NCBI GenBank assembly: GCA_019322375.1
Contig: JAHWIP010000027.1
Coordinates: 1 to 37,989 of the forward strand
From: Candidatus Woesearchaeota archaeon
Lineage (GTDB): Archaea; Nanobdellota; Nanobdellia; Woesearchaeales; SM23-78
Direction of reading: 5' to 3'
Length of the DNA: 37,989 nucleotides
Below the pieces are notes generated by a model, which had not been told where the DNA came from, ran no database searches, and worked only from the letters and a program-made list of their open reading frames with translations. Below are positions 23,465 to 30,679 of this stretch, one piece after another. The position numbers and the translations under genes were made by a program. How positions within the stretch are numbered: position 1 is the first letter of the stretch; each line of letters starts with the position of its first letter.

Positions 23465-24691
23465 TTATTTTACACTCCTTAATGAGTCGACAGGGTTAAG
23501 TTTTGAAGCCCTGACAGCAGGCAGCACTCCAAATATTGTCCCAAGTACAAATGAAAACAATAATGCTCCAATGATTAAATCAAATCCAATGCTTGCCTGT
23601 ATTAGGTCAGCGCCAAGGGCAACTCTTCCAATAGCTGCCAGTCCATAGGCAAATATCATTCCAAGGACTATGCCTATTATTCCTCCCACCATTCCCAGGA
23701 AGCCTGATTCAATAAAGAAGAGCGTGAATATGGTTGAGTTTCTTGCACCTATCGCCTTCATTATTCCTATTTCCTTGGTTCTTTCAAGTACAGCAGTGTA
23801 CATGGTGTTCATTATGCCAATTCCTCCTACAAGCAGGGATATTAGTGCTATTATTGTGATAAATAACTGGATTGCGAATAGGGTTGAGTCCAGCGATTCA
23901 AGCATTGCTTGCGGGCTCTGCACCTCAAAATCTTCTTCTCCTAGATCAACATCTCTTTCTTTTCTTAGAAGCCTTTCAATTCTTTCCTGTACAGCATCTA
24001 TTTCTTTCTCATCTTTGACTTTTACAGCAATAATATCAACTTCATCCTCGTCTGTGTCTAAAAAGTCAATCATGCTTTGTTCATTAACTAACACTGCCTG
24101 GTCAAACATAAAACTTCCTTTTTTCTCTAATATGCCAACAACCCTAAACTCAACATCATTAAGCAGTATCCTGTCACCTGAGCTTATTCCTCTGCCAAAC
24201 ATGTCATCTTTTGTAAAGTCATTACCAAGAAGAACACCTTTAGTATCATCGTCTCTTAATAATCTTCCCTGCTCTGTTTCAAGGTTTGCCATTTTCTCAA
24301 TTATTTTTCTTTTATCTCCTTCAGGTACAGACATGGCAAAGCCTATCACCTGCTCATTATTGAACTCCATGGTTCCGCTCTCAATATATCTTGCAATAAC
24401 AGCATCCACGCCATTGACCTTTTCAATTTTATCCACAAGGTCAGTTGTTAGTGGTGTTACAGCTCCTGAGCCAGGCGGCCCTCCAAAAGTAACCCCTGAA
24501 GCCTGAACAGAAAGGATGTCTGTTCCAAGAAAACCGAATTGAGAGGTTATAGCAACCCTTAAGCCCTGGCCTAATCCTATCAGAGAAACAACTGCTGCTA
24601 TTCCTATGAAGATGCCTATCATGGTGAGATAGGTTCTTAGCCTTCTCTTGGCAAGACTTCTAAAAGCTATTCTAAAATAATCAGTGAACAT
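23465..24691 (-). CDS. MacB/FtsX-type ABC transporter permease (first)
   Basis: This is a paralogue of the next gene, sharing FRSLAKRRLRTYLTMIGIFI at the start, a large outer domain (about 45-280), and MNTMYTAVLERTKEIGIMKA in the cytoplasmic coupling loop. Length is 408 aa. The 71-bp gap upstream holds TTAATATAAAA (about 24709-24719), so the two permease genes may have an internal promoter in addition to read-through from the ATPase and COG1361 genes. Confidence 0.88.
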   Translation of the reverse strand: MFTDYFRIAFRSLAKRRLRTYLTMIGIFIGIAAVVSLIGLGQGLRVAITSQFGFLGTDILSVQASGVTFGGPPGSGAVTPLTTDLVDKIEKVNGVDAVIARYIESGTMEFNNEQVIGFAMSVPEGDKRKIIEKMANLETEQGRLLRDDDTKGVLLGNDFTKDDMFGRGISSGDRILLNDVEFRVVGILEKKGSFMFDQAVLVNEQSMIDFLDTDEDEVDIIAVKVKDEKEIDAVQERIERLLRKERDVDLGEEDFEVQSPQAMLESLDSTLFAIQLFITIIALISLLVGGIGIMNTMYTAVLERTKEIGIMKAIGARNSTIFTLFFIESGFLGMVGGIIGIVLGMIFAYGLAAIGRVALGADLIQASIGFDLIIGALLFSFVLGTIFGVLPAVRASKLNPVDSLRSVK

Positions 24692-24762
24692 TTTACAATG
24701 AAGTGATTTTATATTAATATACTGATGAAATACAAATGAAAAAAAGGATAAAAAAATAGTTT

Positions 24763-26043
24763 TCAGCCTTTTCTCTGCTTGTTCTTTCTCCTCTTTCTAA
24801 CAAAGTAAATCACTATGGCAACTATCACAATAATTATGATTATTGTTCCCCAAGGAAACCCAGCACCATTAGTTCTTTGTCTTAGCTCTTCTCCTGAGAA
24901 GAGTTCCAGGGTTAAGGGCACATCTTTGGTGTAGAGGTTTCCATTAGCATCCCTGTAATCAACTCTTAATGGCAGAGTAACCTGGTCCTTGACTTCCTTG
25001 CTCACCATTAAATCATATTCAGCTGTTTCATAATCATCAGAGTCAAGCTCTCCAATGTATACATCTGGGTTTGAGATTATCTTGAAATCATCTGTTTCTG
25101 TTAGCAGTACATCAAGGAACTTTATATCTGTAAAGCCTTTGTTAACCAGTTTTATCTCTACTTTTCCTTTCCCTCCTGCTGTATATATTTCTGTGCTCTC
25201 AATGTTTACTGATAAGTCAGGGGTTGACTCTACCAGCAGCCCTAGGATTCCTGTTCTGGTGAAATTTTCTCCTGATGAATCAGAATAAGTCAGGGTGTAA
25301 GGCACCTTGTAGGCTTTTGACTCTGCATCAGCATCTGTGAACAAGTCAAACACTATTTCCCTGGATTCTCCTGTTCTGAGACTCTTAAGGGTTTTCTCAT
25401 TTCCAGAGCCTATAGGTGTGAATGGCAGCTCTATAAAGGTTACTGAAGTGGTTAAAGTAACTTCACTATATATATCCAGGTTTAATTTGATACCACTAAG
25501 AGTGTTGTCTGCAAGGTTTTCTAAGACAAAAGAAACCTTGGTTCTGGTTCCAGGGATTATGTTATCTCTGTCTGTTCTTATCTCATTAATTGCCAGCACA
25601 GCTTCTCTTGACCTAACAGTGATATTGTATTCTCCTGATTTTATCCAGATGCCATTGTTTATTCTATACCAGAACTCTACTGTGTGGTCTCCTGTTGTTG
25701 CTCCAGTATCAACTAGCAAGTCCCATTCTTCTCTTACACCTATGTCACCAATCTGGCTGCCTGCCAGGGTTCCCAGGCTTTTTACTTCAGCATCTCCATA
25801 AAATGAGAAAGGATATTTTAGCACTAGTATTGCTTCTACATCCTCAGCCACTCCTCCGCCTTCATTCTCAATTCTGAACTTCATTTCAACTGTGCTGCCT
25901 GGTGCTACTGGGTCAGGCTCCTGGTTTATGAGTGTAACAGTTACCTGTGGAAAACTAGAGTATTGGGCATTTACACTCATTGCTAGCATCAAAACTACTA
26001 TTGTTGCTATTAACACTTTTATTACGATATTGTTTGGTCTCAT
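24763..26043 (-). CDS. COG1361-like surface protein with C-terminal anchor
   Basis: A signal peptide (to about residue 27, SVNAQ) is followed by several beta-sandwich units of the NEW3/CARDB type: TVEMKFRIENEGGGVAEDVE, TKVSFVLENLADNTLSGIKL, KVEIKLVNKGFTDIKFLDVL. A membrane segment (about 395-418) and a basic RRKRRKNKQRKG end complete it. Such proteins are common next to MacB-type permeases in archaea and probably act as their outer partner. The ribosome binding site is AAGGTGAT before the ATG, 4 nt after the ATPase stop. Confidence 0.85.
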   Translation of the reverse strand: MRPNNIVIKVLIATIVVLMLAMSVNAQYSSFPQVTVTLINQEPDPVAPGSTVEMKFRIENEGGGVAEDVEAILVLKYPFSFYGDAEVKSLGTLAGSQIGDIGVREEWDLLVDTGATTGDHTVEFWYRINNGIWIKSGEYNITVRSREAVLAINEIRTDRDNIIPGTRTKVSFVLENLADNTLSGIKLNLDIYSEVTLTTSVTFIELPFTPIGSGNEKTLKSLRTGESREIVFDLFTDADAESKAYKVPYTLTYSDSSGENFTRTGILGLLVESTPDLSVNIESTEIYTAGGKGKVEIKLVNKGFTDIKFLDVLLTETDDFKIISNPDVYIGELDSDDYETAEYDLMVSKEVKDQVTLPLRVDYRDANGNLYTKDVPLTLELFSGEELRQRTNGAGFPWGTIIIIIVIVAIVIYFVRKRRKNKQRKG

Positions 26044-26047
26044 TTTA

Positions 26048-26821
26048 TCACCTTCCTCTTTTCTTAATAATATTTTTTTTGGTTTTTATTATTCTGCCGT
26101 CAAGCAGATACTCTGTTCTGTCTGCTCTTCTGGCTATATTCACATCATGCGTGACCATAATAATTGTTTTTCCTTCTTTTTTATGCAGTTTTTTCAGGAA
26201 ATCCATTACTGTTTCTCCTGTTTTTGAATCCAGGTTTCCTGTTGGCTCGTCTGCAAGCACAACATCAGGATTATTTGAAAGAGCTCTTGCTATTGCCACT
26301 CTTTGCTGCTCTCCGCCTGAGAGCTCTGTTGGCCTGTGATAAATCCTGTCACCTAAGTCTACCATTCTTAAGAGGTTGCTTGCTCTTTCCACTCTTTCAT
26401 GCCTGGGTATGTTCTGGAATATCATGGGCAGCATGATGTTTTCTACTGCACTTAAAGTTGGGATAAGATTGAACTGCTGGAATATAAAGCCTATCTTTCT
26501 TCCTCTTATCTGGGCTAAGTCTGATTCTGTTAGTAATGCGATGTCCTGTCCTTCAAGCAGGATTTTTCCTTTGGTTGGTATGTCCAGGGCTCCTATCATG
26601 TTCATGGCTGTGCTTTTTCCAGAGCCTGAAGGGCCCATTATGGATAAAAACTCTCCTTTTTTCACAGCCAGGTCCAGGCCTCGCAGAGCATTTACTTTTA
26701 CACCTCCATCTCCCATCTGGTAGATTTTCCATACATTCCTTAGTTCTATTATTGGTTTGGATGTTTTTTTGCTCATCAATCTTTTTGATTGATGTTCAGA
26801 AAACTTTGTTTTTTGTATCAT
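26048..26821 (-). CDS. ABC transporter ATP-binding protein, LolD/MacB type
   Basis: All nucleotide-binding motifs are present: Walker A GPSGSGKST, Q-loop FQQFNL, signature LSGGEQQR, Walker B VVLADEPTGNLDS and switch VTHD. The DEPTGNLDS and GGVKVNALRG features fit the LolD/MacB/FtsE group that serves FtsX-like permeases. It overlaps the regulator gene by 4 nt (ATGA), so translation is coupled. An alternative start at Met16 has a weaker ribosome binding site. Confidence 0.94.
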   Translation of the reverse strand: MIQKTKFSEHQSKRLMSKKTSKPIIELRNVWKIYQMGDGGVKVNALRGLDLAVKKGEFLSIMGPSGSGKSTAMNMIGALDIPTKGKILLEGQDIALLTESDLAQIRGRKIGFIFQQFNLIPTLSAVENIMLPMIFQNIPRHERVERASNLLRMVDLGDRIYHRPTELSGGEQQRVAIARALSNNPDVVLADEPTGNLDSKTGETVMDFLKKLHKKEGKTIIMVTHDVNIARRADRTEYLLDGRIIKTKKNIIKKRGR

Positions 26822-27300
26822 TTCATCTCATCTATTTTTTTCAGCATTTCATTTATTAATATTTCGAATTTTAGCATTTGTTTATAATAATTATCTATGA
26901 TTCTGAGTTTTTCCTTTTGTTCTTGTGTTAGTTTCTTGTCTTTGTACTTTTCTACTATTTTTGGTATTTTTTCCTTAGCAAGGTTGATTACTAAATCATG
27001 CTTCATTGTAAAGCCTTTTTTAAGGATTTCAAGCACATTTTTTTCAGCACGCAAGAAAACTTTTTTTGTGCCTGGCTTTCTTATTCTTTTTACAAAGCCT
27101 GCTGGCTCAAACATCTTTATCTTGTTGCATATTGATGCCCGGCTGTAGCCTGTTTTCTTGGCCAAGCCTTCCATAGATATTTCTTCTGGTTCAAGGTAAA
27201 GAACACCAAGTATTGTGCCTAGGGAGGCATCTACGCCTTGCACTCTGCTGGCTGTTTGGTAGAATTCTATGAATTCCTTGTCTATCTCGTCGAGAGGCAT
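26818..27300 (-). CDS. GbsR/MarR-like transcriptional regulator
   Basis: A winged helix of the GbsR type (LGTILGVLYLEPEEISMEGL, then KKTGYSRASICNKIKMFEP, FVKRIRKPGTKKVFLRAEK) occupies residues 22-95. A charged helical region follows, probably for dimerisation. It is the first gene of the ABC operon and likely controls it, as is common for GbsR-like genes beside MacB-type transporters. The inducer cannot be inferred. Confidence 0.82.
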   Translation of the reverse strand: MPLDEIDKEFIEFYQTASRVQGVDASLGTILGVLYLEPEEISMEGLAKKTGYSRASICNKIKMFEPAGFVKRIRKPGTKKVFLRAEKNVLEILKKGFTMKHDLVINLAKEKIPKIVEKYKDKKLTQEQKEKLRIIDNYYKQMLKFEILINEMLKKIDEMK

Positions 27301-27436
27301 TTTATTTTTACTATTTTTATTATTTATTGAATATTGTAAATATGTTGAAATTTAAAAAGATTTCGGTTTTTACTCAAAAAATATTTATATCTCCTTATCC
27401 ATAATCAGTTTTACATTAAAAAGAGGTGATGTTTAA

Positions 27437-27730
27437 TTGGTAGACGCTCATAAAGCACTCTCAGATGTCCCTGACTCAGGCCAAGCCTTCTGGTTTGCTA
27501 ACGGAACAACTGCAAGGAATATATATGAACTTGTAAGCACTATAGAAGCTTGTGGCAAAAAAGTTTTTAAGCAACACGTTAACAAGGAAAAGAACGACTT
27601 CTATAACTGGGTATTAAACGTGCTTGGAGACCCAGTGCTTGCAAAAAGGCTTAAGAAGGGAACAGACCAGAAGAAATATGCCAAGAAGATAAGAAGAAGA
27701 ATAAGAGAACTAGAGAAGATGAAGAAATAA
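27437..27730 (+). CDS. DUF5752-like protein, minimal form
   Basis: This is the third copy of the domain: AFWFANGTTARNIYELVSTI, KQHV, then NDFYNWVLNVLGDPVLAKRL, with a short basic helical tail (KKIRRRIRELEKMKK). It has neither AT-hook nor membrane anchor. The start is TTG 27437, 11 nt after GAGGTGAT, and ATATTTATAT (27381-27390) is the TATA box. It stands alone between the ABC operon and the K+ channel, about 16 kb from its paralogues in the glycogen island. Confidence 0.72.
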   Translation: MVDAHKALSDVPDSGQAFWFANGTTARNIYELVSTIEACGKKVFKQHVNKEKNDFYNWVLNVLGDPVLAKRLKKGTDQKKYAKKIRRRIRELEKMKK

Positions 27731-27736
27731 AGAAAT

Positions 27737-28639
27737 TTACTTTTGCTTCTCTTTTTTAGCATCCTTATCTTTTTTATTTTTCTCTCCTAACTCAGTCTCA
27801 ATAATATCAAGAGTTTTTTGTAATTCTTCAAGCTTGTCAATCACTTTTTTCTCAGCGCCTTTCTTGAATAAGTAATCAACAATATTCCTCACCACCTGGA
27901 CATCATCCTCAATGCTTGTCACTAACAACTCATTCTTCCATTTAAGCTTATGGCTCTTTAGAGCTTTTAGAAGCTCAACAATCTTATCCATGGACAACTG
28001 GATGCTGTTAAGAAACAATTCAAGCCTGAAAGCATCAATAGTCTTGTGATAATACTTCTCACTCCTGCCGGGAATAATAAGATTCTTAATATTAATCAGA
28101 GTGGTGTCAAGCCCAGAAAAGAAAATCCACAAATCCTGCACCTCTCTCTGCTTAATAGTGTCATTCTCAACTTTCTCAAGAGCCCTGTTAATATCAGCCC
28201 TGAAAAGATACAACCCGCTCCTGAGCCTGTCAATAACTTCTTCATAACTAATATTATAGACCTCCTCAAGCAGCACTTCCTGCTTAACACCAACTAATTT
28301 GGAAATAAGCACACCATAAATAATTAAGCCAAGAATAACCTCAAACCCAGCCAAAAACTTACTAAGACCCACAGGAGCAACATCACCATAGCCAAGACTG
28401 GTAGCAGTAATAAAAGAAAAGTACAAGCTGTCAACAAAACCTCCTAAGTCATAAGTAATAACCTCACCCCCGTACTTAAGAGAGTTCCCAGGCACAAGAG
28501 CAAGCAGAAAAAAAGTTCCTCCAAAAAGAATAATCATAACCAGCCAGAAAGTAAACACCTGGGAAAAGCTAATCTTTTCAATAATCCTAAACAAGCCATA
28601 CACAGGTTTTTTAATATGTCTCTTATGAACCTCAGTCAT
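27737..28639 (-). CDS. Two-TM potassium channel protein
   Basis: Two membrane segments (about 28-50 and 92-112) flank a pore loop with TATSLGYGDVAP, a K+ selectivity filter with Ser-Leu in place of the usual Thr-Val. The 185-residue cytoplasmic part is helical and charged, ending in KKDKDAKKEKQK. It has no recognisable RCK (Rossmann) domain, so gating is unlike MthK. CTATTTATAT about 25 nt upstream makes the ATG leaderless. Confidence 0.88.
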   Translation of the reverse strand: MTEVHKRHIKKPVYGLFRIIEKISFSQVFTFWLVMIILFGGTFFLLALVPGNSLKYGGEVITYDLGGFVDSLYFSFITATSLGYGDVAPVGLSKFLAGFEVILGLIIYGVLISKLVGVKQEVLLEEVYNISYEEVIDRLRSGLYLFRADINRALEKVENDTIKQREVQDLWIFFSGLDTTLINIKNLIIPGRSEKYYHKTIDAFRLELFLNSIQLSMDKIVELLKALKSHKLKWKNELLVTSIEDDVQVVRNIVDYLFKKGAEKKVIDKLEELQKTLDIIETELGEKNKKDKDAKKEKQK

Positions 28640-28693
28640 AACACTAACATTAAAAGTAATGATATAAATAGTTTACTTATTTGGAACGAAAAC

Positions 28694-29350
28694 TCACCCC
28701 TGCACCAACCTCACCAGCTCATCCCCAAAATCCTGTGCAGCACCTGGGCCATTAGCAGTCACTAAATCTGTATCAACAACAACATCTTTTTCCTCAAGGC
28801 TTGCTCCTCCTTGCTCAAGAGCAGCAATTGATTCAGAAGTCTTGAACACTGTTGCTCTTTTGCCTTGCAGAACACCTGCTTTGGCTAACACCATGGGTGC
28901 AAGGCAGATGGCTCCGAGTTTTTTATTATTTTCTTTTGCTTGGCTTAAAAGATTAAGCACTTCGTTATGTTTTGCTAGCTCAGGAGAACCAGGGCCACCA
29001 ACAACCACGATTAAATCATAGTCATCAATGTTTGCATCTTTAACAGCAAGGTCAGGCTTAAGCCTTCCTCCTAATGCACCACTGGCAGTGTCTGTTGTTA
29101 AAGAAGCAACCTCTGCTTTGTAACCAGCATTTTCAACTATCTCTTTAGGTGTTCCCAGCTCTTTATCCTGATAACCAATCTGAGCAATGATAAATAATAC
29201 TTTACCCATAAACTCACCTCCTGTTTCTTTTTGTTCTTGTTCAGTTTTAGCAAGTTCTGATTTTTCTTTTTTTTCAAGGATGGTTTTTTCAGTAGTGCAA
29301 CTAGCTAATAATACAACCAACAAAACAAAAAATACAAGCCACCCCTTCAT
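28694..29350 (-). CDS. DJ-1/PfpI family protein with lipoprotein signal and internal start
   Basis: The domain (from residue 48, MGKVLFIIAQIGYQDKELG) contains the nucleophile elbow GAICLAP and VVVGGPGSPEL, as in PfpI-type glyoxalase/deglycase or chaperone proteins. The frame begins earlier, with LVVLLASC, a lipobox, after the ATG at 29350. That ATG lies about 25 nt after TATTTAAA (29373-29380) and is leaderless. The second ATG (29209) is preceded in frame by GGAGGTGAG, a strong ribosome binding site. Long (membrane) and short (171 aa, cytosolic) forms are therefore both plausible. Confidence 0.85.
   Translation of the reverse strand: MKGWLVFFVLLVVLLASCTTEKTILEKKEKSELAKTEQEQKETGGEFMGKVLFIIAQIGYQDKELGTPKEIVENAGYKAEVASLTTDTASGALGGRLKPDLAVKDANIDDYDLIVVVGGPGSPELAKHNEVLNLLSQAKENNKKLGAICLAPMVLAKAGVLQGKRATVFKTSESIAALEQGGASLEEKDVVVDTDLVTANGPGAAQDFGDELVRLVQG
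29209..29224 (-). promoter_or_regulatory. Internal ribosome binding site in the DJ-1/PfpI gene
   Basis: On the minus strand GGAGGTGAG stands 3 nt before ATG 29209, in frame with the lipoprotein-coding start. It is among the strongest ribosome binding sites in the window and lies exactly where the PfpI domain begins. Confidence 0.6.
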
Positions 29351-29381
29351 GAAAAAAAGAAATCCTTGTGTTTATTTAAAT

Positions 29382-29987
29382 TTAATTGATTAACATCTCA
29401 GGATAAGGAAAAGGCTTTTCATCTCCTTTTTTAAACCAGAAACACTTCTTAGTTTCTTGGAACAAGGGACTTTCTTTGTTGCAGCACACATTACAACAAA
29501 CATATTCATAATCAGGGATATCAACAAGATAAAATTTCTCGTATTCTTCAGGTATGAACTCTCCTTTATAATATCCTTTGATAGTAATTACTTGTTTTTT
29601 TCCTTCAAACTCCTTTTTTCTGTCATATAATAAGGTGTCATAATCTCTTAAACACTCATCTTTCTCAGCATCCCATAAAATGTAATCATCAACAAGGTTA
29701 CAGGACAGATAAGGTGATTTTCTAGAAAAATGAGAGCTGGAAATGAGTTCTCCTGTTAAAGTAATAGTGCTCTCGTCTGACTCTATGGGAAACTCTTGAC
29801 TAGGCTCACAATTAAAAACATAAACATCATGGTAATCCATGCTTTGAGGGATATCAATATTGGTTGGTTCAGAACCTATTTCTTCACCAACCTGTTGTTC
29901 TGAAGAAGGAGGTTGGTCTGTTTGCTGAGTACATCCAGCAATTAGGAATATCATTAAAATTATTATAAGGATAACAAGTTTTTTCAT
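29382..29987 (-). CDS. Lipoprotein, cysteine-rich C-terminus, unknown family
   Basis: The signal peptide KKLVILIIILMIFLIAGC ends in a lipobox with Cys 19. An acidic linker follows, then a domain whose end holds CCNVCCNKE and CFWFKKGDEK, which could form disulfides or bind metal. I do not recognise the family. TTTTTATAT about 20-30 nt upstream suggests a leaderless ATG. The DJ-1 gene follows 31 nt downstream but has its own TATA box. Confidence 0.72.
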   Translation of the reverse strand: MKKLVILIIILMIFLIAGCTQQTDQPPSSEQQVGEEIGSEPTNIDIPQSMDYHDVYVFNCEPSQEFPIESDESTITLTGELISSSHFSRKSPYLSCNLVDDYILWDAEKDECLRDYDTLLYDRKKEFEGKKQVITIKGYYKGEFIPEEYEKFYLVDIPDYEYVCCNVCCNKESPLFQETKKCFWFKKGDEKPFPYPEMLIN

Positions 29988-30102
29988 TTACATAGATGAA
30001 TTGACAGAATACATATAAAAAACTATTGATAATTTTAAACTTAGTTATTTAGTTTAAGAAAGGTAGAGCCTCCGGTGGGATTCGAACCCACGACCTGTAG
30101 AT

Positions 30103-30115
30103 CTCTTGCAGTGGC
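30103..30115 (-). other. tRNA intron 2, 13 nt, canonical position 37/38
   Basis: CTTG (30121-30118) pairs with CAAG (30108-30105). The bulges TA^G and AG^A lie on either side and the anticodon stem continues outside once intron 1 is removed. The inner part is a bare 6-nt loop. Confidence 0.65.
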
Positions 30116-30122
30116 TACAAGT

Positions 30123-30139
30123 TTCAGTTCATACATAAT
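30123..30139 (-). other. tRNA intron 1, 17 nt, non-canonical position 30/31
   Basis: A bulge-helix-bulge is visible. CAGT (30145-30142) pairs with ACTG (30128-30125). The 3-nt bulges AG^A and AA^A would be cut between their second and third bases, joining G30 to A31. TTA/TGA can close the inner loop. Confidence 0.6.
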
Positions 30140-30225
30140 CTACTGCACTAGCCACTATGCTACGGAGGCAATAGTGCAAAGTATGAGAAAGCATTTTAAA
30201 AAGCTTTCTAAAAAGAAAAACTTTT

Positions 30226-30648
30226 CTATAAAATAGCATAAACAATTACCGGAATAACAATCCCTATTACCAAACCAACAAGAACATCAACTGGCTTATG
30301 CCCAACATGCTCGCTTAGCTTTTTAAAACCAGGCTTATCCATGATTAACTTGTTTATTGCCTTTGACTGGTTCTGTGTAATCCATCTGACATTTAAGGCA
30401 TCATTAATAACAATTAAAGCAAGGATAACACTAATAACAAACCAGTAAGAAAAGCCTGTTTCCAAGAACAAGCCAGTGGCTAAAGAAACCACAGCTATTG
30501 TGTGCAGGGAAGGCATGCCTCCGTCATAGAACAAGACTTTTAAACTTATTTTCTTTTCCTTAACCCAGTCAATAATTGTTTTTAATACTTTACCAAACAA
30601 CCAGGCAATAGCAATGCTTAGAACAAGTTCTTTTATCATCTTTATCAT
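30226..30648 (-). CDS. DUF212 / divergent PAP2 family membrane protein
   Basis: This 140-aa protein has about four membrane segments and the family marks YDGGMPSLHT (about 41-50, normally GGMPSSH), a central NDALNVRWITQNQ acidic stretch, and LSEHVGHKPVDVLVG at the end. The family is annotated as acid phosphatase / vanadium-haloperoxidase related (YuiD-like), with no firm substrate. Two ATGs (30648, 30639) are possible. The giant secreted protein gene ends 31 nt upstream on the same strand. Confidence 0.85.
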   Translation of the reverse strand: MIKMIKELVLSIAIAWLFGKVLKTIIDWVKEKKISLKVLFYDGGMPSLHTIAVVSLATGLFLETGFSYWFVISVILALIVINDALNVRWITQNQSKAINKLIMDKPGFKKLSEHVGHKPVDVLVGLVIGIVIPVIVYAIL

Positions 30649-30679
30649 TCATCATGATTAAGCAAAATTAAAAAATAAT

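Larger units (their letters stand above)
30067..30169 (-). tRNA. tRNA-Thr(UGU) with two predicted introns
   Basis: Acceptor GCCTCCG/CGGAGGC, D-arm GCAT/GTGC, anticodon stem GTAGA/TCTAC and T-arm GTGGG/CCCAC are all intact. The gene is 30 nt too long in the anticodon region. Removing 30123-30139 (17 nt, position 30/31) and 30103-30115 (13 nt, position 37/38) leaves a 73-nt tRNA with loop CTTGTAA, anticodon UGU. G1:C72, C2:G71 and U73 agree with archaeal threonine identity. CCA is not encoded. TTTTAAAA at about 30193-30200 is the promoter. No single 30-nt intron gives a normal anticodon. Confidence 0.85.

Noticed and set aside
23670..24506. Plus-strand 278-codon open frame opposite the first permease
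   Set aside because: It is a Ser/Pro/Ile-rich mirror of the permease coding strand. The permease has clear family motifs and an operon context.
30067..30169. tRNA-Cys(GCA), because CTGCAAG (30111-30105) looks like a cysteine anticodon loop and U73 fits cysteine
   Set aside because: Using it leaves three extra bases before the anticodon-stem partner TCTAC, and a 3-nt intron is not possible. The two-intron threonine model restores exact loop and stem lengths with proper bulge-helix-bulge motifs.
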